A DNA stretch of 64,000 bases, taken from Legionella_A sp963772805 (lineage in GTDB: Bacteria > Pseudomonadota > Gammaproteobacteria > Legionellales > Legionellaceae). The translations under genes and the position numbers were made by a program. Position 1 is the first letter of the stretch, and the number at the start of each line of letters is the position of its first letter. Under the pieces are notes generated by a model. It saw only the letters and a program-made list of their open reading frames with translations. It made no database searches and was not told the origin of the DNA. The DNA lies in contig CAVYYU010000008.1 in NCBI GenBank assembly GCA_963772805.1, forward strand, positions 124,001 through 188,000. The letters run 5' to 3'. Of the stretch, positions 9,283-16,640 are shown piece by piece.

Positions 9283-9678
9283 TCAGCGATAGAGTGAATA
9301 TTTAATTTCATCGAAACGTTTTGCATCTTCAGCTTTCACTTTTTCGGCGGCTTCAGCTTCTTTTTGCTTTTCCTCAATTTCGCGCTTCATCTTCATCAGG
9401 TCAATACTATTTCGCGTTTGTAACTCATTTAATAGGGCGGTCATGATATATAAAGAAGTACGATCTAGACTAACTTCCAGTGGTTGTTGCATTTGGGTTT
9501 GTTGTTGCACCGGTTGTCGCTGTTGGTAGGATTGGTTGCTTGTAGAGTGACGTTGATGTCTATTAAAAAGACGCGGTTCATGGGGATGGTAAGAAGTAGA
9601 TGGGTATCTGGATGCGGGTCTGTGTGGCGTGCGTGAGAAGGCGCCAGTTCCACTTGGCTGTGTATGGTCTTCATCCAT
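9283..9678 (-). CDS. Hypothetical Gln/Pro-rich protein with C-terminal coiled coil
   Basis: An AAGGAG box eight bases before the ATG supports this start. The 131 residues split in two: residues 1-75 are disordered, rich in Ser, Pro, His, Arg and Gln, and residues 78-131 form a probable helical region with charged heptads (REIEEKQKEAEAAEKVKAED). No signal peptide or membrane segment. No family recognised. It is the last of three small minus-strand orphans (with 9856-10113 and 10187-10564) and shares with the middle one a short aromatic-basic C-terminus (YSLYR versus YLLR). Confidence 0.65.
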   Translation of the reverse strand: MDEDHTQPSGTGAFSRTPHRPASRYPSTSYHPHEPRLFNRHQRHSTSNQSYQQRQPVQQQTQMQQPLEVSLDRTSLYIMTALLNELQTRNSIDLMKMKREIEEKQKEAEAAEKVKAEDAKRFDEIKYSLYR

Positions 9679-9817
9679 TTTAGATCTCCTTATACGTGAG
9701 TGTATCCATTACAGATTAATCGCGATATATGAGAAATAGCAAGTGGTTTGGATTCAATTTTATTTCGGTGGACGGCGGAACCTTAATACAGTGACTCAAG
9801 GCCAAGATGGTAAATTA

Positions 9818-9849
9818 ACGCAGGTCAGGTTGGTGGCCCAACCTACGTC
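9818..9849. repeat. Short palindromic repeat with CCAACC core
   Basis: A 7-base stem (AGGTTGG at 9827-9833 with CCAACCT at 9838-9844) in an intergenic stretch. The AGGTTGG/CCAACCT core is shared with the larger palindrome at 11927-12015, so it may be a member of the same dispersed intergenic repeat family. Confidence 0.45.
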
Positions 9850-9855
9850 AGGATA

Positions 9856-10113
9856 TTAACGCAGGAGGTAGCTAATCCAACCTTCATTTTCCTGGAAATC
9901 TTTTTGTGATTTAAAAAATTCGCCCGCCGCTTTGTTATAATCTTTGTCAGCCAGTCGTCGGCTATTCGCGCGATCTGAAAATAAGGTAGATGCGACTGAA
10001 CTTACTTGTTGTTGAGTATTGGCTGAACCATCGTTGTTGCTGGAAGCAGGTGAGTGTGCCGGTGGTTGTTGCGGTTTTGTTACTGGGTCTATCTGAGCAT
10101 TATTTTTTATCAT
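9856..10113 (-). CDS. Hypothetical small polar protein
   Basis: A GAGGT box precedes the ATG. The 85 residues are strongly polar: residues 1-40 are Pro/Gln/Ser/Asn-rich and likely disordered, and residues 45-85 are amphipathic with acidic and aromatic residues ending in SYLLR. No signal peptide, no membrane segment, no recognised family. Gene order, strand and composition match the orphans on either side. Confidence 0.6.
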   Translation of the reverse strand: MIKNNAQIDPVTKPQQPPAHSPASSNNDGSANTQQQVSSVASTLFSDRANSRRLADKDYNKAAGEFFKSQKDFQENEGWISYLLR

Positions 10114-10186
10114 TTTATACCTCTATTTATACATGATAAGCACGCTGCGCTAGACTAACTTTTTTACATAACGCATGTCAATAAAA

Positions 10187-10564
10187 TCAGCTGGGGTTGT
10201 TGCTCGAGCTTGCACTCATAGATTCTTTATTGTTTTCATGCTCATTGTTCTTCGATAAAACCAATTGAAAAAATCGGGCATCACTCTGGTTTGCAAGTTC
10301 ATAGAGAGTAGAATCGTATGAGGGATTTCTGTATAACTTCTCCTTATCAATAAGGCATTGCAAAAAAGCATTTGCTACATCTAGAGAGCTAGATGTGTCG
10401 CTCGTTACCCCCTCGATTAGTGATTCCACGGCTTTTAGCAACGCTCTAAATGAACGGCGTGTCTTGCGATCGGTAGCTTGATCTTTGTCGTGAGTAACTT
10501 TGCTCAGCAAATCATTTGCTTGTTGTTTTAGCTCATCTCTTTGAGCATTAGTTGATCCTGGCAT
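10187..10564 (-). CDS. Hypothetical helical protein with Ser/Asn/Glu-rich tail
   Basis: A GGGAGC box stands before the ATG. The 125 residues are predicted mostly helical (residues 5-105), followed by a polar tail of about 20 residues with a Glu/Asn run and then Ser/Asn. A polar C-terminus with nearby Glu residues is also common in Dot/Icm substrates, but here it is only suggestive. No signal peptide and no family recognised. Confidence 0.6.
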   Translation of the reverse strand: MPGSTNAQRDELKQQANDLLSKVTHDKDQATDRKTRRSFRALLKAVESLIEGVTSDTSSSLDVANAFLQCLIDKEKLYRNPSYDSTLYELANQSDARFFQLVLSKNNEHENNKESMSASSSNNPS

Positions 10565-10946
10565 AATAGCTCCCTTTAGTTATTTGTTACCGAACATAAC
10601 ATTGCCTTGAAAATATACGGGCAATTCATAGCCATTTCAACTGAATAGCATGAGTATTATTCTATCAGTGAGTAGGTGATAGTAATGACGATGGTTCACA
10701 GGAGATGAAGCCTTAGCATGGTGAAGAATAAGTTTTAGAATGGCTATTTAGCGCATGTAGCTTATGATAACCTCCATAAAATAAGTATGAAGTTATTTTA
10801 TGGGTTTTAATATATATTTTTTCGCAGCTTTATTACGCCAGAAGATGAAGAGCTTTATCCACCAAACAAACTTGATAACGATTTTTTTAACTTGCAGGAT
10901 GAAAGAAGATAGTGCTTCTGCTTACAACCGATGAGACGATAATTTT
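10565..10946. other. 382-base divergent intergenic region
   Basis: The region separates divergent orphan genes. It holds an 11-base perfect hairpin (10774-10784 with 10793-10803) followed by a T-rich stretch, which resembles a plus-strand terminator although no gene precedes it on that strand. From about 10814 to 10912 one frame is open without a start and ends in TAG; its composition (EDEELYPPNKLDND) looks coding, so it may be the tail of a lost gene. No RNA gene is seen. Confidence 0.4.
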
Positions 10947-11891
10947 ATGCCAAAATGTCACCTTTCCCACCAACATTTTGAGATGGACGAACAGCACAGC
11001 TCCTCAAATGATGATGACAATGATGATATTGAGATTAAGCAGATGCTGGAATGCCTCAGTCAAACAGTAGAACGTTATTTGGCTCTGTATCCGCGAGAAA
11101 TTTTTTGGCAAAAACAAGCTGTAAATGCCGTTACCGCAATCATCCATTATGCAACTAGCGAATATGTATCAGACGAGGAAAAATGTAGTCATGTATCTTA
11201 TAGCACTGACCCCTCTACGACAGAATACGATAGGCTCGAAGAAACCTTAAATAAGGCAGTTAACCGACATGTTTATACATTGACCGAGATGGGCTTTTCG
11301 AAATGGGCATCCATATCAAATATTGATGCAATCGTATTACAGAATATCAATCAAATTAGAATTGAGCGTGAAGCAAAAAAAATAGTAATAAAGTATGCTG
11401 AGCCAGATCATAAATCAGAAAAAAATTTAAAAATATGTTTTTACGTGCTTATTTCCTCCATTATGGGCATGATGGCCAAGTTAGAGTCTAAGTCTGTTAT
11501 AGACAACAATGTCATTGATCTCAGTGCTATCGAGCTAGATGATCTTGAATATGCATATTACGATGTTATTCATTCCTACATTGATGTAGTTATTGATATT
11601 GATATTGATGAAGTTAAAGGGAGAGCCACTAGTAAAACTAATGTTTTCGTTGCACTTAAAAAAGAATTAGAGACGATGGTTGGCATGATTAAACAGGGTA
11701 ACAATGCAGCATCGCAAGGATCGATAGACAGAAGTGGTCAGGAAAAAAGGGCAAGAGATACATGTGAATCAATTTTTTCACCAGCTGGTGATACATATTC
11801 ATCAACATTCTTTCAATCGTCCGCCCCAAGTAACCAAGAGATTGTCAAACCGATAGGAAAATTTGGCCCTGTTTTGAGACCAAGAGGGTAA
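10947..11891 (+). CDS. Hypothetical acidic protein
   Basis: No strong ribosome binding site supports the ATG, and a second in-frame ATG lies 12 codons in, so the start is uncertain. The 314 residues open with an acidic run (SSSNDDDNDDIEI), continue with mostly helical segments, contain an Ile-Asp repeat near residue 215 (VVIDIDIDE) and end with a polar Ser-rich tail and GPVLRPRG. One hydrophobic stretch (about 155-170, FYVLISSIMGMMA) may be a buried helix. No family recognised. Its stop codon abuts the 190-bp inverted-repeat element. Confidence 0.65.
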   Translation: MPKCHLSHQHFEMDEQHSSSNDDDNDDIEIKQMLECLSQTVERYLALYPREIFWQKQAVNAVTAIIHYATSEYVSDEEKCSHVSYSTDPSTTEYDRLEETLNKAVNRHVYTLTEMGFSKWASISNIDAIVLQNINQIRIEREAKKIVIKYAEPDHKSEKNLKICFYVLISSIMGMMAKLESKSVIDNNVIDLSAIELDDLEYAYYDVIHSYIDVVIDIDIDEVKGRATSKTNVFVALKKELETMVGMIKQGNNAASQGSIDRSGQEKRARDTCESIFSPAGDTYSSTFFQSSAPSNQEIVKPIGKFGPVLRPRG

Positions 11892-12081
11892 CTAGTATTG
11901 TTTCCATTTAGTTTTGATCAGTTGTTGTAGGTTGGTACTGAGCTGTAGAAAAGCCCAACCAGGGAACTTTCCGTGCCATGATTGTTGGGCTTCGCTGTGC
12001 TCAGCGCCAACCTACTGTATGAATAAATAATAATCATTTTGTGCGGGCTTACTTGTTAAAACCAAATGGAAACAATACTAG
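11892..12081. repeat. 190-bp inverted-repeat (MITE-like) element
   Basis: The ends form a 26-base inverted repeat with two mismatches (11892-11917 and 12056-12081, beginning CTAGTATTGTTTCCATTT). Nested inside is a second palindrome (11927-12015) with perfect 9-base outer arms, GTAGGTTGG and CCAACCTAC, plus an inner AAGCCCAAC/GTTGGGCTT pair. There is no coding sequence. The left end begins immediately after the stop of 10947-11891, and the right end supplies the TAG stop of the convergent rhomboid gene. It could be a non-autonomous transposon or a bidirectional terminator. No clear target duplication is visible. Confidence 0.7.
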
Positions 12082-12656
12082 AAGGGTGTTGCCAAATAGC
12101 TAACAAGTATTCCTGCTGCTAAACCAAATAAATGCCCCTCCCACGATACGCCCTTTTTCCCGGGGAATATGCCTAAAAATATACCTGCAAAGTAGTAGAT
12201 GCTTACAACGCCAAGAATAATTGCAGTAAGTGTGCCTTGCTTGAATATGTCGCTTACTAGCAAAGCCCAATAGCCGGTAATCAACGCACTGGCGCCAATG
12301 TGCAATCCTGGCTTACCAAAACACCAAATCAGCAAACCACTGATCAAGGTAATTGCCAAAGTTACGGCCAAGTAATAGTCCAAGCCATTAATCAGCAGAA
12401 AATTACTCAAGACCAGCAGGGGAATCGAGTTAAAAAATATATGGTTGAAATTGGCGTGCAGTAAAGGGGCGAACAGTATACCGGGAATACCCTGAATGCG
12501 TCTGGGAAAAATGCCAAAATATAAAAGCTTCTTGTCAATTAGATTGGTAAACAAAAATACAAACCAGGGAATCGCGAGGACGATGGCCAGGGTATGCATG
12601 TTTGTTTTTGTCTGGTTGATGATCAAATCCAGGCTAGCGTTTAATGGTTCAAGCAC
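12078..12656 (-). CDS. Rhomboid-family intramembrane protease
   Basis: The GTG start has GGAG nine bases upstream and overlaps the stop of the M23 remnant; this gives 192 residues. Rhomboids cut membrane proteins within the bilayer using a Ser-His pair. About six membrane segments are visible. LLHANFNHIFFN matches the HxxxNHxxxN-type helix 2 signature, HIGASALITG holds the candidate serine (GxSx with Ala rather than the usual Gly after Ser), and SWEGHLFGLAAG holds the histidine. The TAG stop lies in the terminal repeat of the 190-bp element, so the natural C-terminus may have been altered. It is the last gene of the xseA operon. Confidence 0.8.
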   Translation of the reverse strand: MLEPLNASLDLIINQTKTNMHTLAIVLAIPWFVFLFTNLIDKKLLYFGIFPRRIQGIPGILFAPLLHANFNHIFFNSIPLLVLSNFLLINGLDYYLAVTLAITLISGLLIWCFGKPGLHIGASALITGYWALLVSDIFKQGTLTAIILGVVSIYYFAGIFLGIFPGKKGVSWEGHLFGLAAGILVSYLATPF

Positions 12657-12927
12657 GGGTGGTTTCTCCAGCTTCTCTAACAACAGCTGCCTTTTTCTTA
12701 GGCGCCGGAGACAGGGTTGTTATCGTATGTGCAGAGACAAATAGTAATGGATCCACTAGCGTTTGATTCATAACCATCGACCAATGAAGATGGGGTCCCG
12801 TGGCGCGCCCTGTCATCCCCACTATTCCTACTTGAGGGTTTTCCGGTAGGGTAGTTGCTGTAACCTGAGTAATGCAACAGACAAGAACAGTAAAAATGGT
12901 AAAAATACATCTGTAATCATATTTCAT
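12649..12927 (-). pseudogene. M23 (LytM) peptidase remnant with internal deletion
   Basis: The 92-codon frame joins a normal signal peptide (residues 1-24, likely cut after VTAT) directly to the extreme C-terminal M23 motif: GMTGRATGPHLHWSMVMN carries the HxH zinc and catalytic pair and the VDPLLF end. M23 domains need an upstream HxxxD zinc site about 80-100 residues earlier, and that part is absent. The reading frame is kept across the junction. I infer an in-frame deletion of most of a secreted endopeptidase. It overlaps the xseA stop by 11 bases, so it is still in the operon, and it may still be translated. Confidence 0.75.
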
Positions 12928-14260
12928 CAGGTGATTCCCTCTTCTCTACAGTCGCGTCGAGCATCCCTTTGGCCAATCTAATAGTAATGATATCACCGGC
13001 CTTAACCTGCTTGTTATCATAAAGCACTTTGTGACGATGGGTTACAATAGCATACCCTCGATCCAGTGTCGCCAGTGGGCTAACTGCATGTAATGTTGCC
13101 AATTGGGTTGCAAATTGCTGTTTGCAAGCGGTGAGCTTCATGACTGTTTGCTGTAGAAGTTGACTTTCAAGCCCTTGTAAATGTATTCGGGCTTGCTGCA
13201 ACATAATACCTGGATTTTTTGCAGTCAAACGGGCGAGCGTCAAATGCAGTCGATGACGTTTTTGTGCTAATGACTGCAGCAACGCCCGTTGCAGGTGGCT
13301 TGATAAATAATCAAGCGTTTGCCAATGGGTGGCGATTAACTGACTTGGCGATGTGATTTTTTGAATTTCATGGCTAAGCAGCAATTGTTTGTGCTGAACA
13401 AAACGGGTGGTTGCTGTGATGAGACGTGCTTGCATCGCTTGCAAGTACGCCAATAAATCAACAGCATTAGGGGTGATTGCTTCGGCGGCGGCAGTCGGCG
13501 TTGCGGCCCTGAAATCGGCGACAAAATCAGCAATGGTAAAATCAGTTTCATGACCTATTCCGGAAACAATGGGAATTTGACTGGCAGCTATCGCATGTGC
13601 CAGATGCTCATCATTAAACGCCCACAAATCCTCAATACTGCCACCACCACGAGCCAAAATAAGCACGTCACATCGTCGGTCATGATTTGCCTGTGCAATA
13701 GCATTGATTAACTGGGGTGCGGCTTGTTTTCCCTGGACATCACTAGGATAAACAATTACCTCTGCCAGCGGATAGCGGCGTGCAAGTGTGGTCAAAATAT
13801 CATGCAAAGCCGCTGCCTGTTTTGAGGTGATTACCCCAATTATTATGGGGAATTGCGGTAAAGGTTTTTTGCGCTGTGGCTCAAACAACCCGAGAGCTGC
13901 CAGTTTCGTTTTCAATAACTCGAATTGACGAAACAGATCACCTTGACCTGCTTCACTGACTTCTTCGACTATCAACTGGTAATCACCACGTGCTTCATAC
14001 AGGCTTAATCTGCCACGGGCGATAATTTGTTGCCCATTTTGCATGATTAGGCGCGTATCGTTTGTATGATGATTGCGAAAATACACGCAACGTAATTGTG
14101 CGGATGCATCTTTCAAGGTGAAATAAAAATGCCCTGATGCCGGTTTACTCAAATTTGATACTTCACCTTCAACACAGACTTCACCCAATTCATGTTCGAG
14201 CCAGGAGCGCACTTGACGATTTAGTTGGCTGACTGAGAGCACTGATAGTTGACGGGTCAT
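12917..14260 (-). CDS. xseA: Exodeoxyribonuclease VII large subunit
   Basis: Catalytic subunit of the single-strand-specific nuclease ExoVII, which acts in repair with the small subunit XseB. The 447 residues match family length. The N-terminal OB fold is seen as EGEVSNLSKPASGHFYFTLK, then the nuclease core with VITSKQAAALHDIL, RGGGSIEDLWAFND and GIGHETDFTIADFVAD, then a long coiled-coil region and the C-terminal GYAIVT segment. It heads a minus-strand operon with the M23 remnant and the rhomboid gene and is divergent from the FKBP gene. xseB is not in the window. Confidence 0.96.
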   Translation of the reverse strand: MTRQLSVLSVSQLNRQVRSWLEHELGEVCVEGEVSNLSKPASGHFYFTLKDASAQLRCVYFRNHHTNDTRLIMQNGQQIIARGRLSLYEARGDYQLIVEEVSEAGQGDLFRQFELLKTKLAALGLFEPQRKKPLPQFPIIIGVITSKQAAALHDILTTLARRYPLAEVIVYPSDVQGKQAAPQLINAIAQANHDRRCDVLILARGGGSIEDLWAFNDEHLAHAIAASQIPIVSGIGHETDFTIADFVADFRAATPTAAAEAITPNAVDLLAYLQAMQARLITATTRFVQHKQLLLSHEIQKITSPSQLIATHWQTLDYLSSHLQRALLQSLAQKRHRLHLTLARLTAKNPGIMLQQARIHLQGLESQLLQQTVMKLTACKQQFATQLATLHAVSPLATLDRGYAIVTHRHKVLYDNKQVKAGDIITIRLAKGMLDATVEKRESPDEI

Positions 14261-14365
14261 GAGTATGGCACAAATTGGGAAATGACTATGGTATCAAACT
14301 AGAGTTGCTCTTCATAATACTTAAGAAATTCTTAATAATTCCTGACATCTAGCCTTGAGAGCGAA

Positions 14366-14395
14366 TTGTCAATACACCCTAGTAATTTATATTTA
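14366..14395 (+). promoter_or_regulatory. Candidate sigma-70 promoter of the FKBP gene
   Basis: TTGTCA (14366-14371) and TATTTA (14390-14395) are separated by 18 bases, in the AT-rich gap between xseA and the FKBP gene, about 65 bases before the start codon. The match is by eye only. Confidence 0.3.
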
Positions 14396-14461
14396 ATTTA
14401 GGCAAAATACGTGAGCGTTTTTGCAATATTTTATTCTTATAGAAGACTAAGGGGATTGTTT

Positions 14462-15166
14462 ATGAAGATGAAATTGGTCGCGGCAGCAGTCATGGGGCTA
14501 GTAATGTCAGCAACGATGGCTGCAACCAAAGCACCAGCACTGAATAGTGACATAGACAAGCTGTCATACAGCATTGGAACGGACCTGGGTAAAAATTTTA
14601 AACGGCAAGGTATTGAAGTCAATGCTGACGTCATGGCCAAAGGACTTCAGGATGGCATGAGCGGTGGTACATTGCAGTTGACTGAACAACAAATGAAAGA
14701 TGTTCTCAACAAATTCCAAAAAGATTTAATGGACAAACGCACCGCTGAATTTAATAAAAAGGCTGAAGATAACAAAGCAAAAGGCGATGCATTTTTAAAA
14801 GATAACAAAGCAAAAACTGGCGTAGTTTCTCTGCCAAGTGGCTTGCAGTATAAAATTGTTACAACTGGCGCTGGTGCAAAACCTGCTAAAGAAGATACAG
14901 TTACCGTTGAATACACCGGTAAATTGATCAACGGCGAAGTATTTGACAGCTCAGAAAAAACAGGAAAACCCGCTACATTTAAATTGTCGCAAGTTATTCC
15001 TGGGTGGACTGAAGCATTGCAATTAATGCCTGCTGGCTCTACTTGGGAAGTTTATGTTCCTGCAAATCTGGCATATGGCCCACGCAGTGTTGGTGGACCT
15101 ATTGGACCTAACGAAACATTGATTTTCAATATCCATTTGGTCTCTGTAAAAAAATCTGACGCGTAA
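14462..15166 (+). CDS. Mip-type FKBP peptidyl-prolyl isomerase
   Basis: The ATG with AAGGGG upstream gives 234 residues. A signal peptide (about residues 1-20) exports it. The N-terminal dimerisation domain follows (LSYSIGTDLGKNFKRQG), then a long charged linker helix (about 90-125), then the FKBP domain with VTVEYTGKLINGEVFDSS, the substrate pocket residues VIPGWTEAL, and AYGPRSVGGPIGPNETLIF. This is the dimeric FkpA/Mip layout of surface or periplasmic isomerases, known in Legionella and Coxiella as infection-related. Insertion of extra residues near GPRSVGG is seen in such proteins. A terminator follows. Confidence 0.93.
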   Translation: MKMKLVAAAVMGLVMSATMAATKAPALNSDIDKLSYSIGTDLGKNFKRQGIEVNADVMAKGLQDGMSGGTLQLTEQQMKDVLNKFQKDLMDKRTAEFNKKAEDNKAKGDAFLKDNKAKTGVVSLPSGLQYKIVTTGAGAKPAKEDTVTVEYTGKLINGEVFDSSEKTGKPATFKLSQVIPGWTEALQLMPAGSTWEVYVPANLAYGPRSVGGPIGPNETLIFNIHLVSVKKSDA

Positions 15167-15179
15167 TAGCAAGATTTCC

Positions 15180-15207
15180 TCCCGGATTACACTGCGTTAA
15201 TCCGGGA
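15180..15207 (+). terminator. Intrinsic-type terminator after the FKBP gene
   Basis: Stem TCCCGGATTA (15180-15189) pairs with TAATCCGGGA (15198-15207) around an 8-base loop, 13 bases after the FKBP stop. The following sequence is A/T-rich but lacks a long T-run. Confidence 0.75.
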
Positions 15208-15284
15208 AATTTGCAAATATAATTCAATATCACCATTCTTTAGAAGCGTTCCCCGTTCTAATTCTTCGATGAGTATTTTAAACA

Positions 15285-16538
15285 ATGAATAAACGCCTTT
15301 TGATTGTGTTTATCTTGGGCTTTTCTTCAGGGCTGCCTTTAGCGTTGGTCAGCAGTACCTTGCAAGCCTGGTTTGCAGAATCGGGTATGACTATCATGGC
15401 AACTGGAATGTTGAGCTTGCTGGGTCTCCCTTATTTATTACGTATTTTTTGGGGGCCTATTTTAGATCGTTGTTCGCTCTTGCCTATGGGTAAGCGCCGC
15501 AGTTGGATATTTGTGATGCAATTATGCCTGCTCACAGGGTTTAACGTCATGGCGTGGTTTTCACCCAATACCGCTCCAGTATTGCTGGCTTTTATAGCGT
15601 TCATCATGGCGTGCTCCTCGGCCACTCAAGACATGGCCATCGAAGCACACCGTACGGAATATTTACTGGTAGAAGAACAGGCCCTGGGCTCATCGTGTGC
15701 TGTGTTTGGTTATCGTCTGGCACTGTTGTTTTCGGGTGGTTTGGCATTGGTTATTGCGCAACATGCCGGCTGGGCAATTGCTTATCGGTTAATGGGCTTT
15801 TTAATGATCGTCGGTATGGTGGCCACCTATTTTAGCCCAGAGCCGTCGCTGCAAAATGAAAAGAAGATTAGTATTACCGAATCTTTTACCGCACCTGTCA
15901 AAGAGTTATTGTCGCGCCCTGGTATTGTATCGTTGTTGTTGTTTATCATTTTTTACAAATTGGGTGAAGCATTCACGACCACCACTAGTGGCATTGTGAT
16001 GCCATTTCTTATTCAAGGTCTTGGTTTTTCGCTGGATACCATTGGTTATGTTAACAAGATGATGGGGGTTGTTGCCATTTTATTTGGTGGCTTGGCTGCT
16101 GGTATTCTGTTGCTGCGTTGGCCGCTTTCCCGAGCACTGCTTGTTTTTGGACTCGTGCAGGCGATGACAAACCTTCTTTTTGTCGCGCTGGCGATAACAG
16201 GTAAAAATTTGGCATTATTTGCTTTGGCTGTTGTTTTTGATAATTTTGCCGCAGGCATGGGGTCAACGGCGTTGGTTGCTTTATTTATGAGGTTGGTAGA
16301 TCGCCGCTTTACGGCAACCCAATTCTCAATTTTAGCCGCTTTATCGACAATTCCAAGAAACTTCTCAGGCCCTTTAGCGGCCATGCTGCAGTCGTGGTTT
16401 GGCTGGGTTGGCTTATATCAGATATCAGTTATATTGGCATTAGGATTCGTGCCATTCCTGTTTAAGATCCGCCACCTCGTTAATGCAAAAAATTCAGAGC
16501 AAGATGAGCAATTACAACCAGAATCATTTAATTATTGA
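15285..16538 (+). CDS. ampG: AmpG-like major facilitator permease
   Basis: AmpG carriers bring anhydro-muropeptides from the periplasm into the cytoplasm for wall recycling. The 417 residues contain about 12 membrane segments. The family signature is visible near the N-terminus (LGFSSGLPLALVSSTLQAWF, then GLPYLLRIFWGPILDR and MGKRRSWIF) and in SATQDMAIEAHRTE. Legionellales often carry several AmpG paralogues with uncertain substrates, so the transport role is by family. It stands alone after the FKBP terminator. Confidence 0.8.
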   Translation: MNKRLLIVFILGFSSGLPLALVSSTLQAWFAESGMTIMATGMLSLLGLPYLLRIFWGPILDRCSLLPMGKRRSWIFVMQLCLLTGFNVMAWFSPNTAPVLLAFIAFIMACSSATQDMAIEAHRTEYLLVEEQALGSSCAVFGYRLALLFSGGLALVIAQHAGWAIAYRLMGFLMIVGMVATYFSPEPSLQNEKKISITESFTAPVKELLSRPGIVSLLLFIIFYKLGEAFTTTTSGIVMPFLIQGLGFSLDTIGYVNKMMGVVAILFGGLAAGILLLRWPLSRALLVFGLVQAMTNLLFVALAITGKNLALFALAVVFDNFAAGMGSTALVALFMRLVDRRFTATQFSILAALSTIPRNFSGPLAAMLQSWFGWVGLYQISVILALGFVPFLFKIRHLVNAKNSEQDEQLQPESFNY

Positions 16539-16640
16539 ATTTCTATATTTCATTACAATCCGTAGCTGATCTGGTCGTAACGACACAGTCGCAGTAACAG
16601 CAAAAGATAACCGTTTTTTGTTGAAGCAGTAATTATACGC

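Noticed and set aside
9099..9326. A 75-codon minus-strand frame overlapping the 9283-9678 gene and the mfd start
   Set aside because: It crosses the 14-base palindrome, has no binding site, and has no coding-like composition.
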